DNA of 64,000 nucleotides, taken from Corynebacterium yonathiae (GTDB taxonomy: Bacteria; Actinomycetota; Actinomycetes; Mycobacteriales; Mycobacteriaceae). The stretch is taken from assembly GCF_022288805.1 (NCBI RefSeq), contig NZ_JAKOPM010000006.1, forward strand, positions 59,616 through 123,615. The letters are read 5' to 3'. A program made the position numbers and the translations under genes. This document shows positions 1 through 8,500 of this stretch, in pieces. The notes beneath the pieces were generated by a model. It had not been told where the DNA came from. It saw only the letters and a list, made by a program, of their open reading frames with translations, and did not search any database. The first letter of the stretch is position 1, and the number at the start of each line of letters is the position of its first letter.

Positions 1-524
1 TCGGCCTGCAGAAGCGAGTCACGGTCGACCTTGACCACGGGCGCGAGGTTGACCACCACGCGACCTTGCGCAGCGTCGACTGCCGCCTGGAAACCGGAGG
101 CGGGGATTTCGCCCTGCAGGAGGACCACATCGGCATCGGCGATGGTGGAGGCGCGGGCGGTGACAAAGGGGGCATCGACAAGCGCATTGGCGCCGGGGGA
201 GATGACGATGGTGTTCTCTCCATCGGCCGAGACGGTAATGACGGCGAGGCCGGTATTAGTATCGGCCTGCTCCACCGCGCCGAGATCGATGCCGGAGGTG
301 CGCATGTAGTGCATGGCCGGTTCGGCATAGGGATCGGAGCCCACCGCGCCCACAAAGGCCACGTTGGCACCCAGCTGCGCCGCCGCAACTGCCTGGTTAG
401 CGCCCTTTCCGCCAGCTAAAATCTCGCCGCCAGAGCCCAGCAGGGTCTCGCCGGGCTGCGGGTGGCGCTCGGCGTGGACGATGAGATCGGCATTGATGGA
501 TCCGACGACGGTTAGCTTGCTCAT
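1..524 (-). CDS. rbsK: Ribokinase RbsK, N-terminal part (cut by window edge)
   Basis: This is the first ~174 residues of a PfkB-family ribokinase, which phosphorylates D-ribose at O5 in the cytoplasm after import. The N-terminal GSINAD segment (residues 8-13) and the glycine-rich GGKGANQA motif (38-45) are the sugar-binding and lid signatures of the family. The start codon overlaps the rbsB stop as ATGA, so it is the translationally coupled last visible gene of rbsR-A-C-B-K. The catalytic GAGD region lies beyond the left window edge. In C. glutamicum the ribose operon ends in rbsD; here rbsK follows rbsB directly, and whether rbsD comes next cannot be seen. Confidence 0.93.
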   Translation of the reverse strand, partial: MSKLTVVGSINADLIVHAERHPQPGETLLGSGGEILAGGKGANQAVAAAQLGANVAFVGAVGSDPYAEPAMHYMRTSGIDLGAVEQADTNTGLAVITVSADGENTIVISPGANALVDAPFVTARASTIADADVVLLQGEIPASGFQAAVDAAQGRVVVNLAPVVKVDRDSLLQA

Positions 525-1435
525 TGGAAATCCTCTACATTGTCGCGGGTGACGGTGATGACCTCGACGGGGACGTTTTTCTCCGCCGTGCCACCGTGCA
601 GGAGCGCTGCGGCTTGTTCGATGGCGTGGGCACCGAGCTCTGCGGGCTGCTGGGCGATGGTAGCTTCCAGCTTGCCATCTTTGACTGCTTTGAGGCCATC
701 GAAGGTGCCGTCAAAAGCCACGACCTTGACCTCAGTACCGGCGCGCGAGCCCAGGGCTTCGACCGCGCCGAGTGCCATTTCATCGTTCTCGGCAAAGATA
801 GCCTTAATATTCGGATTGGCCTGCAATAGGTTGGTGGCAACGTTGAGGCCCTCCGTGCGGTCGAAATTCGCCGATTGCTTGCCGACGACCCGAATATCCC
901 CGTACTTCGCAATCTGCTCTGCAAAGCCTTTGCCGCGCTCGCGCGAGGCGGAGGTACCGGCGGTTCCCTGCAGGATGAGGATGTCGCCCTTTTCTCCGAT
1001 GGATTCGGCGAGTGTATCCGCCGCCTGTGCGCCGCCGGCGACATTATCGGAGGCCACCATGGAGTCCAGCTCCACGCCGTTGACGTCTCGGTCCACACCG
1101 ATGACGGGCACGCCGTCATTCTTAATGCCGCGCACGGCCGGGGCGACGGCATCGGAATCGGTGGGGTTTACCACGACGACCTTGGCGCCCATCGACGTGG
1201 CATTGCCCAGTTGATTTACCTGCTGGGCGGGGTCATCGGAGGCGTCTTGGATATCCAGCGGAACGCCTAATTCCTTTGCCTTATCCTGTGCGCCGTGGCG
1301 AAGTTCAACGAAGAAGGGGTTGGTCTGCGTCGATAGCGCGAGAGTAATGCGGTTGCGGTCTTCTTCCGAACGGTTGCAAGAGGCAAGACCTAGTGCGAGA
1401 GCCGGCACGAGAAGGGCGGCGATGAGCTTCTTCAT
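521..1435 (-). CDS. rbsB: Ribose ABC transporter substrate-binding lipoprotein RbsB
   Basis: This 304-residue periplasmic-binding-protein-like lipoprotein captures ribose outside the membrane and delivers it to RbsC/RbsA. A signal peptide ends in a lipobox with the acylated cysteine at residue 20 (LGLASC). The sequence then shows the type I sugar-binding fold with the usual NPFF, VVVNPTDSDA and DGTFDGLKAV segments. I chose the ATG at 1435 because AAGGAG precedes it at good distance and the signal peptide begins there; an upstream extension of the frame has no signal-like sequence. It sits 13 bases after rbsC and overlaps rbsK by 4 bases. Confidence 0.95.
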   Translation of the reverse strand: MKKLIAALLVPALALGLASCNRSEEDRNRITLALSTQTNPFFVELRHGAQDKAKELGVPLDIQDASDDPAQQVNQLGNATSMGAKVVVVNPTDSDAVAPAVRGIKNDGVPVIGVDRDVNGVELDSMVASDNVAGGAQAADTLAESIGEKGDILILQGTAGTSASRERGKGFAEQIAKYGDIRVVGKQSANFDRTEGLNVATNLLQANPNIKAIFAENDEMALGAVEALGSRAGTEVKVVAFDGTFDGLKAVKDGKLEATIAQQPAELGAHAIEQAAALLHGGTAEKNVPVEVITVTRDNVEDFQ

Positions 1436-1448
1436 GGTGGGACGCTCC

Positions 1449-2390
1449 TTAGTTAGCCGTCTTATTTCGGATGACGTCGAAGCCGACGGCCAGCGCGATA
1501 ACCAGGCCGATGACGATTTGTTGCCAGAACGAGGAGACATTGAGCAGATTCAGGCCGTTGCGGATAACGGCCAAAAGAACTGCACCGACTAGCGTGCCGG
1601 TGGCCTTTCCCTGACCGCCGGAGAGCGAGGCGCCGCCGATGACGACGGCCGCGATGGCATCCAGCTCGTAGCCGGTGCCAGCCTGCGGCTGTGCAGATTC
1701 GAGGCGGCCTGCCATCACCATGCCGGCCCAGGCAGCGAAGAAACCGGAGAGCGCGAAGACGGCGATCTGGATGCGTTTGACCGGCAGGCCCGAGAGGCGG
1801 GCGGCCTCCAAGTTGCCGCCGATGGCATACATGGAACGGCCAAGTACCGTGCGCTCTAGGATAAACCAGCAGATGAGTCCGGCGATGACCATCATGATGA
1901 TTGGCACAGGGAAGCCCGCGATATCGCCGCCAAAGGCGTTGACTGCTGGGGCGGTTTCAATGGGCGAGCCTTGGGAAATGACCAGTGTAAGGCCGCGGGC
2001 GATGGACATCATGGCCAGCGTCGCGATGAAGGAAGGGATCTTGCCCCACGCGGTGGCCATGCCGCAGATGGCGCCGGCCAGTGCACCCACGATGAGCCCG
2101 AGGATCAAGGTGAGCCAACCAGGTAGCCCAGCGGTGGAGAACATATACGCCGAGACCATGGCGCCGAGCGCGGCGACTGAGCCCACCGAGAGATCAATAC
2201 CGGCGGTGACAATCACAAAGGTCATGCCGAAGGCCAAGATGGCCACCGTAGCGGCCTGGATGCCGATATTGAGCAGGTTCGCCACGGTAAGGAAATAGGG
2301 GGTGGCGATAAAAAGCGCGATGCACAGGGCAATGAGGCCGACGAGTGCGCCATTATTCATCGCCCAGTTAACTACTCGATTTTTGGTCAT
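1449..2390 (-). CDS. rbsC: Ribose ABC transporter permease RbsC
   Basis: This 313-residue hydrophobic protein with about eight to ten membrane segments forms the ribose channel. It matches the BPD_transp_2 permease family: IDLSVGSVAALGA in the first third and an EAA-like cytoplasmic loop (ARLSGLPVKRIQ) that contacts the ATPase. Its ATG overlaps the rbsA stop (ATGA), so it is co-translated with the ATPase gene. The length is typical of RbsC. There is nothing unusual in it; the assignment to ribose rather than another pentose rests on the operon context with rbsR and rbsK. Confidence 0.94.
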   Translation of the reverse strand: MTKNRVVNWAMNNGALVGLIALCIALFIATPYFLTVANLLNIGIQAATVAILAFGMTFVIVTAGIDLSVGSVAALGAMVSAYMFSTAGLPGWLTLILGLIVGALAGAICGMATAWGKIPSFIATLAMMSIARGLTLVISQGSPIETAPAVNAFGGDIAGFPVPIIMMVIAGLICWFILERTVLGRSMYAIGGNLEAARLSGLPVKRIQIAVFALSGFFAAWAGMVMAGRLESAQPQAGTGYELDAIAAVVIGGASLSGGQGKATGTLVGAVLLAVIRNGLNLLNVSSFWQQIVIGLVIALAVGFDVIRNKTAN

Positions 2391-3931
2391 GCTTCATCCT
2401 TGGGGTTGGTGCCGGCAGACGCGGCAGTAGAGGTAGAGGTAGAGGAGGTCACATTGGATACGGCGAAGGCCATGACCTCGTCTTGGGTGGAGTCCTTAGG
2501 CAGCTGGCCGGCGAGTTGCCCGCCAGACATGACGAGGATGCGGTCTGACATACCGAGTACCTCGGGTAGATCGGAGGAGGCCATGAGCACGGCGCCGCCG
2601 GCCGCGGTGACCTCATTGATGATGTTGTAAATCTCCACCTTGGCGCCGACATCGACGCCGCGGGTGGGTTCATCGAGCAGAAGGACTTTGGAACCGGCCA
2701 GTACCCAGCGGCCGAAGACCGCCTTTTGCTGGTTGCCACCGGATAGGTTGCGGATGGGCTGGGAGAGATCCGCCATGCGGATGCGTAGCTTTTCTGCTAC
2801 TTCTGTCGCGCGGCGGTGTTGGCCGCTGCGGTCTGCAAGCCCCGCCTTGGCGGTGGGGTAGAGGGTCGCAAATCCCAGGTTATCGCCTACAGAAGCGTCT
2901 AGGACTAGCGCTTGGGACTTGCGGTCTTCAGGGATATGACCCACCCCGGCGCGGATGGCGGCGCGAATATCGCCGCCGCGCAGCTGGGTTCCGCCGACGC
3001 GGATGGTGCCGGAATCATAGGGATCCGCGCCTGCAATGGCGCGAATGACCTCGGTGCGGCCCGCACCCACGAGCCCGGCCAGGCCGACGACTTCGCCGGC
3101 GTGGACGGTGAAGGTGACGTCATGAAAGGCGCCGTCGGAAGTCAGCTCGGAGACCTCCAGTAGTGCTTCGCCGCGCTCGGGAGGAATCTCGCGTGGATAC
3201 TGATTTTGAATCTCGCGACCGACCATGAGCCGGACCAGCTCGTCTTCGTCCGTATCGGCTGGGACTTCGGCGATGAAGGAGCCATCGCGCAGCACGCTAA
3301 TGGTCTCTGCAATGCGCGCCAGCTCCTCTAAATGGTGGCTAATAAACACCATGGCCACGCCCTTGGCCTTAAGGTCTTCGAGCACCGCAAAGAGCGCATC
3401 AACCTCCTTGCCGGTGAGCGCGGCAGTGGGCTCATCCAGGATAAGGATGCGCGCATTCATCGACAGCGCTTTGGCGATTTCTACGAGCTGCTGCTTGGCC
3501 ACGCCCAGCTCACCTACGGGCATATCCAGGTCCACGTCCAAGCCGATAAGATGCAGCGCCGCTTGGGCCTGTGCCTTGAGGTGCTTGCGGTTGACTAACC
3601 CGAAGCGGCGCGGGGTGCGCCCGAGCATGATGTTCTCGGCCACCGACATGGTGGGAACCAAGTTTAACTCTTGATGAATGGTGGCGATACCCAGCGCTTC
3701 GGAGGCCTTGGTATCCGGGATTTTTACCTCTGTGCCATCTACCAGGATGCGGCCGGAATCTGGCTCGTGCACGCCGGCAATCATCTTGATGAGTGTGGAC
3801 TTGCCCGCGCCGTTTTCACCCAGCAAGGCCTGGATCTGACCGCGGCGGACGGTGAGGTCCACACCTTTAATAACCTCTACCGGACCGAAGGACTTGGTGA
3901 CATTGTCTAGGCGTAATACACAGTCACTCAT
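2387..3931 (-). CDS. rbsA: Ribose ABC transporter ATPase RbsA (two nucleotide-binding domains)
   Basis: This 514-residue protein has two fused ABC ATPase domains and powers ribose import. Domain 1 has a complete Walker A (GENGAGKST, residues 38-46) and Walker B with LDEPTAAL. Domain 2 has the degenerate P-loop GLVGAGRTE typical of carbohydrate ABC2 ATPases, followed by LSGGNQQK and LDEPTRGVD. The C-terminus ends in a Ser/Thr tract encoded by a short in-frame hexanucleotide repeat near 2426-2448, a possible slippage site. The gene overlaps rbsR and rbsC by 4 bases each. Confidence 0.95.
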   Translation of the reverse strand: MSDCVLRLDNVTKSFGPVEVIKGVDLTVRRGQIQALLGENGAGKSTLIKMIAGVHEPDSGRILVDGTEVKIPDTKASEALGIATIHQELNLVPTMSVAENIMLGRTPRRFGLVNRKHLKAQAQAALHLIGLDVDLDMPVGELGVAKQQLVEIAKALSMNARILILDEPTAALTGKEVDALFAVLEDLKAKGVAMVFISHHLEELARIAETISVLRDGSFIAEVPADTDEDELVRLMVGREIQNQYPREIPPERGEALLEVSELTSDGAFHDVTFTVHAGEVVGLAGLVGAGRTEVIRAIAGADPYDSGTIRVGGTQLRGGDIRAAIRAGVGHIPEDRKSQALVLDASVGDNLGFATLYPTAKAGLADRSGQHRRATEVAEKLRIRMADLSQPIRNLSGGNQQKAVFGRWVLAGSKVLLLDEPTRGVDVGAKVEIYNIINEVTAAGGAVLMASSDLPEVLGMSDRILVMSGGQLAGQLPKDSTQDEVMAFAVSNVTSSTSTSTAASAGTNPKDEA

Positions 3932-4917
3932 AGCGTGTCCTTTTCCAGCTGGTGGGCGGTGGACATGCGCGGAATGTAGCGGGTGGCTAGTACCTCGCCT
4001 TCTGGCTGGTGCTTGTCATTGATGGCCGCGACGAGCTTGGTCGTGGCGGTCTCGCCCATCCGCGCAACATCCTGGTCCACTACCGAGATGGGGGAGGGCT
4101 GGAAGCGCAGGTAGATGAAATCGTCGAAGCCCACGAGCGCGATCTCTTCGCCGATCCGCTTTCCCGCATTATGGCAGGCCTCGAGAGCTCCGGCCGTCAT
4201 CATGGAATCGCCGGCGATAAGAGCAGTGACGCCTTCTTGCAGGAGCGCGATAGCGCCCTTATAGCCCTCGCGGTGGCGGTAGCTGCCGTGGTGGATGTGG
4301 GTAGGCAATTCGCGAGTGGCGGCTTCGAATGCCTGGAGACGCTGGCGGCCAGTAGAGGTTTCCTGCGGCCCGGAAAGATAGCCGATATGCGTGTGGCCCT
4401 TTTCCTTGAGCTGTTGCACAGCCTGCTCCATCCCTGTGTGAGGATCCGATAGCACTGCGGGAATCTGGCCCAAGGCACGGTCAATGAGCACGAGCGGACG
4501 GTAGGCACGTGCCTGCTCGAGTGCTTCTTCGGCGCCTTCAAGCGGCACGGCGATAATGCCGTCTACCTGGCGTTCCATGAGGGCGTCGAGCGCCTTGACC
4601 AGCCGCTGTGGATCCTCGCCGCAACTGGTGATCATCGTGGCTAGGCCCTGCTTATCGGCGGCTTCTTCGATGGCTGCGGCCATCGCGGCGAAATAAGCAT
4701 TGTCTAGGCTGGGGATAACCAGGCCGATGGCATTCGAGCGGGAGCTGCGTAAGGCGCGGGCTTGGGCATTGGGCCTGTAGTTGAGTTTGGCGGCTGTGTC
4801 CTTGACGCGTTGACGCGTGGCCTCTGAGATGGCCGGGTTGCCCGAGAGCGAGCGGGACGCGGTAGAAATGGATACTCCAGCAGCAGCGGCCACGTCCTTG
4901 AGGGTGGTTCCGGCCAT
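3928..4917 (-). CDS. rbsR: LacI-family repressor, RbsR
   Basis: This 329-residue LacI/GalR regulator has an N-terminal helix-turn-helix (TLKDVAAAAGVSISTASRSLSG, residues 4-25), a hinge helix (RPNAQARALRS) and a periplasmic-binding-like effector domain. It is the first gene of the ribose operon and overlaps rbsA by 4 bases, so it is probably the ribose-responsive repressor of its own operon, as in C. glutamicum rbsRACBD. The ATG at 4917 is preceded by AAGGAGG; the longer in-frame extension lacks a ribosome-binding site and would put 44 non-homologous residues before the HTH. A perfect 12-bp palindrome lies about 50 bases upstream. Confidence 0.93.
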   Translation of the reverse strand: MAGTTLKDVAAAAGVSISTASRSLSGNPAISEATRQRVKDTAAKLNYRPNAQARALRSSRSNAIGLVIPSLDNAYFAAMAAAIEEAADKQGLATMITSCGEDPQRLVKALDALMERQVDGIIAVPLEGAEEALEQARAYRPLVLIDRALGQIPAVLSDPHTGMEQAVQQLKEKGHTHIGYLSGPQETSTGRQRLQAFEAATRELPTHIHHGSYRHREGYKGAIALLQEGVTALIAGDSMMTAGALEACHNAGKRIGEEIALVGFDDFIYLRFQPSPISVVDQDVARMGETATTKLVAAINDKHQPEGEVLATRYIPRMSTAHQLEKDTL

Positions 4918-4967
4918 GCTGACCTCCTTGGGGCTAGGCGTATGAGCCGGGTCTGGCTCTCCTGGGC

Positions 4968-5021
4968 GCAATCGATTGCATATTTGAGTTAAAGGTACGG
5001 CTTTTTCTATCTTTCTGTCAA
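4968..5021 (-). promoter_or_regulatory. rbsR operon promoter with LacI-type operator
   Basis: On the minus strand TTGACA (5021-5016) and TACCTT (4997-4992) are separated by 18 bases and form a plausible sigma-A promoter. The perfect palindrome GCAATCGATTGC occupies 4968-4979, at or just after the expected transcription start. That is where a LacI-family repressor would block transcription. Autoregulation by RbsR is inferred from position and palindrome type. Confidence 0.7.
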
Positions 5022-5035
5022 GGGCCGGCAAGTCT

Positions 5036-5491
5036 ATGCTGGTATCCATGTCTGACCCGCTCCTCGTTTTGGGCTCCCGCGTTACCCACGGCTATCCCGG
5101 CGCTATGTTGCGCTCTCGTTTGGATAAGGCGCTAGCTCTTTATTGCGGTCAGCAGATTATTGTTTCTGGCCGCGGCGAGGCAGGTCCTATGGCCACTTAT
5201 CTTATTGAGCGCGGCGTACCAGCCGAGCGAGTAGTAGTGGAACCGGAGGCCACAAGCACCAATGAGAACCTGGAAAATGCTCACCGCTTGGCCCCGGATG
5301 CTGTCTTGCAGGTGGTGACCAATGATTTCCATGTCCTGCGCACAGCCCTGTGGGCGTGGCATCTCGGTATTGCGGTGCACCTTTATCCTGCGCCGACCCC
5401 ATGGCGCTTGATGCCGCGCAATTACCTGCGCGAAGTTTTGGCCACCCCACACTCTGCGGCGCGAATAGCGTGGCGGCGGATTCGCGGATAG
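5036..5491 (+). CDS. YdcF/SanA-like DUF218 family protein
   Basis: The 151-residue product (147 if the second ATG at 5048 is used) carries the DUF218 pattern: an N-terminal LVLGSRV strand, ISGRGEAGPMATYLIERGVPAERVVVEP, then the signature STNENLENA and VVTNDFHVLRTALWAW. Members of this family include SanA and ElyC, linked to envelope or lipid-carrier functions, but no reaction is established for this protein. No signal peptide or membrane segment is visible, so it is the soluble short form. The start at 5036 has AAGGG 11 bases upstream; 5048 has no clear site. It is divergent from rbsR and its 5' end lies close to the rbsR promoter. Confidence 0.8.
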   Translation: MLVSMSDPLLVLGSRVTHGYPGAMLRSRLDKALALYCGQQIIVSGRGEAGPMATYLIERGVPAERVVVEPEATSTNENLENAHRLAPDAVLQVVTNDFHVLRTALWAWHLGIAVHLYPAPTPWRLMPRNYLREVLATPHSAARIAWRRIRG

Positions 5492-5611
5492 CGCTTCTCT
5501 TTGTAGGCTAGCTCCTTTCTGCCTGCAGGCTTCCAGCCCCGAAAGAGGTTAACAGGCGGTTAACTCTATGTCCGTAACCTGCTGAAACGGTGGGTATCTG
5601 CTGGTGGTTAT

Positions 5612-5649
5612 GCAAACGATTGACCGGCGCTTTGCCGTGCTCCTAGGCT
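5612..5649 (+). promoter_or_regulatory. galactose operon promoter with LacI/GalR-type half-conserved operator
   Basis: GCAAACGATTGA (5612-5623) resembles the LacI/GalR operator core and overlaps TTGACC (5620-5625), a good -35. TAGGCT (5644-5649) follows after 18 bases as a candidate -10. galM begins about 30 bases downstream of the expected start. Overlap of operator and -35 suggests repression. The regulator is unknown; RbsR encoded next door is one candidate. Confidence 0.55.
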
Positions 5650-5686
5650 AAATCCAGCGAAAGTTATAGCCAGAAAGGTCTTTGTT

Positions 5687-6586
5687 ATGACCAGTGGAAG
5701 AGCGGCTGGCTCTGACGCTGAATACCCCAGCGTCGCCATTTCTCATGGCGATTATGCGGCCGAGATTGCCCTCTTCGGCGGTGCAGTCAAGGCGCTGACC
5801 TATCGCGGTGCACCCTTGGTAGAAGGCTATGAGGGCAAGCCACCGCTGATGGCCGGTGTGGTGTTGGCACCGTGGCCCAATCGCACCGAAGATGGCTGGT
5901 TTGAATGGCAGGGGAGCGCCCACCAGCTGGATATTACGGAGCCGGAGCACAATAACGCCATCCACGGATTCGCGGTGGATTGGTGGCGAATGAAGGAACG
6001 CACGGAAAACCGGGTGGTTCTCACCTTCGATATCGAACCGCGCCACGGCTGGCCGTGGGCGATTCAGTTGGAGGTCACCTACTGCTTGGACGAGCACGGG
6101 CTGTACCACCAGCTCACCGCCCGCACCGCGGAGCCCGGGGAGGTTCCCTTCGCCTATGGGCTCCACCTCTACCTCTCCCCGCAGGGAGCTGGGGTGGGAG
6201 AGGCGGTGCTCAGTGTGGGCGTCGGCAAGCGTCACCTGCTAGACGGCCGCAACCTGCCCACGGGCCAGACGGAGCCGGTGTGTATTGTCAACCAACCCAT
6301 CGCCGAGGTGGACTGGGATGATTGCTTCCAAGGTGAAGGGCCGCTGACGGCCATATATACAGCCGGCGGAAAAGGCGTGCGCCTGGAGATGGGCGAGGGC
6401 CTGAACTGGGTGCAGATGTTCACCCCGGCCGATTTCCCGCGGGTGGATGGCCCGGGCAAGGCGCTAGCAGTAGAGCCCATGAGCGCGCCGCCGAATGCGC
6501 TGCACAGCGGGGAAGACCTCGTGCGCTTGAGCGCTCAGAACCCACAGACTTTCACGCTGCGCCTCGCAGCAGAGAACACTAAATAG
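5687..6586 (+). CDS. galM: Aldose 1-epimerase (galactose mutarotase) GalM
   Basis: This 299-residue cytoplasmic mutarotase interconverts beta- and alpha-D-galactose, supplying the alpha anomer for GalK. Conserved features are the PWPNRTEDG segment (Asn65, Arg66), His93 in AIHGFAVDWW, His160 in FAYGLHLYLS, and AVEPMSAPPNA near the C-terminus with the catalytic glutamate. It belongs to the shorter actinobacterial aldose-epimerase group. An AGAAAGG site precedes the ATG. It is the first gene of a five-gene galactose operon, 11 bases before the symporter gene. Confidence 0.9.
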   Translation: MTSGRAAGSDAEYPSVAISHGDYAAEIALFGGAVKALTYRGAPLVEGYEGKPPLMAGVVLAPWPNRTEDGWFEWQGSAHQLDITEPEHNNAIHGFAVDWWRMKERTENRVVLTFDIEPRHGWPWAIQLEVTYCLDEHGLYHQLTARTAEPGEVPFAYGLHLYLSPQGAGVGEAVLSVGVGKRHLLDGRNLPTGQTEPVCIVNQPIAEVDWDDCFQGEGPLTAIYTAGGKGVRLEMGEGLNWVQMFTPADFPRVDGPGKALAVEPMSAPPNALHSGEDLVRLSAQNPQTFTLRLAAENTK

Positions 6587-6597
6587 AAAGGTCAGCC

Positions 6598-8247
6598 ATG
6601 GAGACCGCTGAATCCGTATTGAGGCTCGATGCCTCTTGGGTGGACTACTTCTTGGTAGCCATCTACTTCCTCTTCGTTCTAGGTATCGGCTGGGCCGCCA
6701 AGGCCAGGGTGTCTAGTTCCATCGACTTCTTCCTCTCCGGCCGTGGATTGCCCGCTTGGGTGACCGGACTGGCCTTCGTTTCGGCCAACCTAGGCGCGGT
6801 GGAAATCATCGGTATGTCCGCCAATGGTGTGGAGTATGGCTTCCAAACCATGCACTACTTCTGGATTGGTGCCATCCCGGCCATGGTCTTTTTGGGCATT
6901 GTGATGATGCCGTTCTACTACGGCTCCAAGGTGCGCTCGGTGCCGGAGTTTATGCGCAAGCGTTTTGGCAATGCCGCGCACTTGGTCAACGCGATTTCCT
7001 TTGCCGTGGCCCAGCTGCTCATTGCGGGCGTGAACCTGTACCTGCTGGCCACCATTGTAGAGGCCCTATTGGGCTGGCAGATGTGGGTATCGCTTCTGGT
7101 TGCTGGCCTCATCGTGCTGTCCTATATCACCCTGGGTGGCCTTTCGGCCGCCATCTATAACGAGGTGCTGCAGTTCTTCGTCATCATTGCCGCACTTGCC
7201 CCGCTAACCATTATTGGCTTGAACCGCGTGGGCGGCTGGAGCGGGCTGAAAGACGCCGTGGCCAATGACTCTCACTTCCACACCTGGCCGGGCACGGACA
7301 TCTCTGGCTTCGATAACCCGGTGTGGTCCGTCATCGGCATCGTCCTGGGCCTAGGTTTTGTGCTCTCCTTCGGCTACTGGACCACCAACTTCGTGGAAGT
7401 CCAGCGCGCCATGGCCTCGGATTCCATTTCCGCCGCCCGCAAGACCCCGATCATCGGTGCCTTCCCCAAGATGTTCGTGCCCTTCCTGGTAGTCATTCCG
7501 GGCATGGTTGCTTCCGTATCCGTGGCTGACTTGATGGAGGAGCGCGCCGAGCCGAACGACGCCATCCTGTTGCTCATGCGCGACCTGCTGCCTAATGGCC
7601 TGTTGGGCGTGGCAATTGCCGGTCTCTTGGCCTCCTTCATGGCCGGCATGGCGGCTAATATCTCGGCCTTTAATACCGTCATTTCCTATGACATCTGGCA
7701 GACCTACGTAGTCAAGGACCGCGAGGATGACTACTACCTGAAGTTCGGCCGCATCGCCACGATTATCGCTACCGCTATTGCCATCTTTACCGCGCTTTTG
7801 GCACAGAACTTTGGCAATATCATGGACTACCTGCAGACCCTGTTTGGCTTCTTCAATGCGCCGCTCTTTGCCACCTTCATCTTGGGTATGTTCTGGAAGC
7901 GCATGACCCCGCACGCCGGCTGGTCCGGACTGGTAGCCGGTACTGGTTCCGCCATTGCCTTTTGGTACGTCGCCTCTTTCACGGATCTCATCAACCTGCC
8001 GGGTCAGGGCACTGCCTTCGTAGCGGCCGGTGTGGCCTTTGTAGTAGATATCCTCGTCTCCATCGTGGTCACCCTATTTACCCAACCCAAGCCGGATAGC
8101 GAGCTGGTTGGCTTCGTTTCCTCCGTAACCCCCAAGGACCACTTCGAGGACTACACCGAAAAGTCCTTGCCGTGGTACCAACAGACCGTCCCGCTGGGCA
8201 TCATCTGCCTAGTTATCGCCGTAGCCCTCAACGTCATCTTCGCCTAA
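6598..8247 (+). CDS. Sodium:solute symporter (SSS family), probable galactose uptake
   Basis: The 549-residue protein has roughly 14 hydrophobic segments and belongs to the sodium:solute symporter (SGLT-like) family. The LPAWVTGLAFVSANLGAVEI stretch after TM1 matches the conserved TM2 region of sugar SGLTs, and the GRG sequence before it is typical. Because it lies between galM and galT, galactose (or a galactoside) is the likely substrate, driven by Na+. It is in the same operon, followed 10 bases later by a small membrane protein. Substrate is inferred from context; family membership is clear. Confidence 0.88.
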   Translation: METAESVLRLDASWVDYFLVAIYFLFVLGIGWAAKARVSSSIDFFLSGRGLPAWVTGLAFVSANLGAVEIIGMSANGVEYGFQTMHYFWIGAIPAMVFLGIVMMPFYYGSKVRSVPEFMRKRFGNAAHLVNAISFAVAQLLIAGVNLYLLATIVEALLGWQMWVSLLVAGLIVLSYITLGGLSAAIYNEVLQFFVIIAALAPLTIIGLNRVGGWSGLKDAVANDSHFHTWPGTDISGFDNPVWSVIGIVLGLGFVLSFGYWTTNFVEVQRAMASDSISAARKTPIIGAFPKMFVPFLVVIPGMVASVSVADLMEERAEPNDAILLLMRDLLPNGLLGVAIAGLLASFMAGMAANISAFNTVISYDIWQTYVVKDREDDYYLKFGRIATIIATAIAIFTALLAQNFGNIMDYLQTLFGFFNAPLFATFILGMFWKRMTPHAGWSGLVAGTGSAIAFWYVASFTDLINLPGQGTAFVAAGVAFVVDILVSIVVTLFTQPKPDSELVGFVSSVTPKDHFEDYTEKSLPWYQQTVPLGIICLVIAVALNVIFA

Positions 8248-8257
8248 GGAGCCCAAT

Positions 8258-8500
8258 ATGTCTGAGAAAAAGCGCGCCGGCGCATTCGACCTGCGCAACG
8301 TCATCGCCGCACTCCTCGGCCTCTACGGCCTCATCTTGCTCGGCTGTTATTTCTTCCTTGACCCAGGCATCAACCCAGATACTGGGCAGGCGAAGAACGC
8401 CGGCGATAACCTATGGGCAAGCCTTGCTTTATTGGCCGTGGCCGCCGCCTTTGTGTTGTGGGCACGCCTAAAGCCCATCACCATCCCAGGAGAAAACTAA
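8258..8500 (+). CDS. Small two-helix membrane protein of the galactose operon
   Basis: This 80-residue protein has a charged N-terminus, two predicted membrane helices (about residues 14-34 and 50-68), and a short polar loop containing DPGINPDTG between them. It follows the symporter by 10 bases and its stop overlaps the galT start (TAATG), so it is a real operon member rather than a chance frame. Small proteins like this are often encoded beside SSS symporters and may stabilise them. I know of no experimentally established function. Confidence 0.78.
   Translation: MSEKKRAGAFDLRNVIAALLGLYGLILLGCYFFLDPGINPDTGQAKNAGDNLWASLALLAVAAAFVLWARLKPITIPGEN

Noticed and set aside
2426..2448. Short hexanucleotide tandem repeat in the 3' end of rbsA
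   Set aside because: It encodes a Ser/Thr tail of RbsA in frame; three to four units are too few to claim a functional repeat, though slippage is conceivable.
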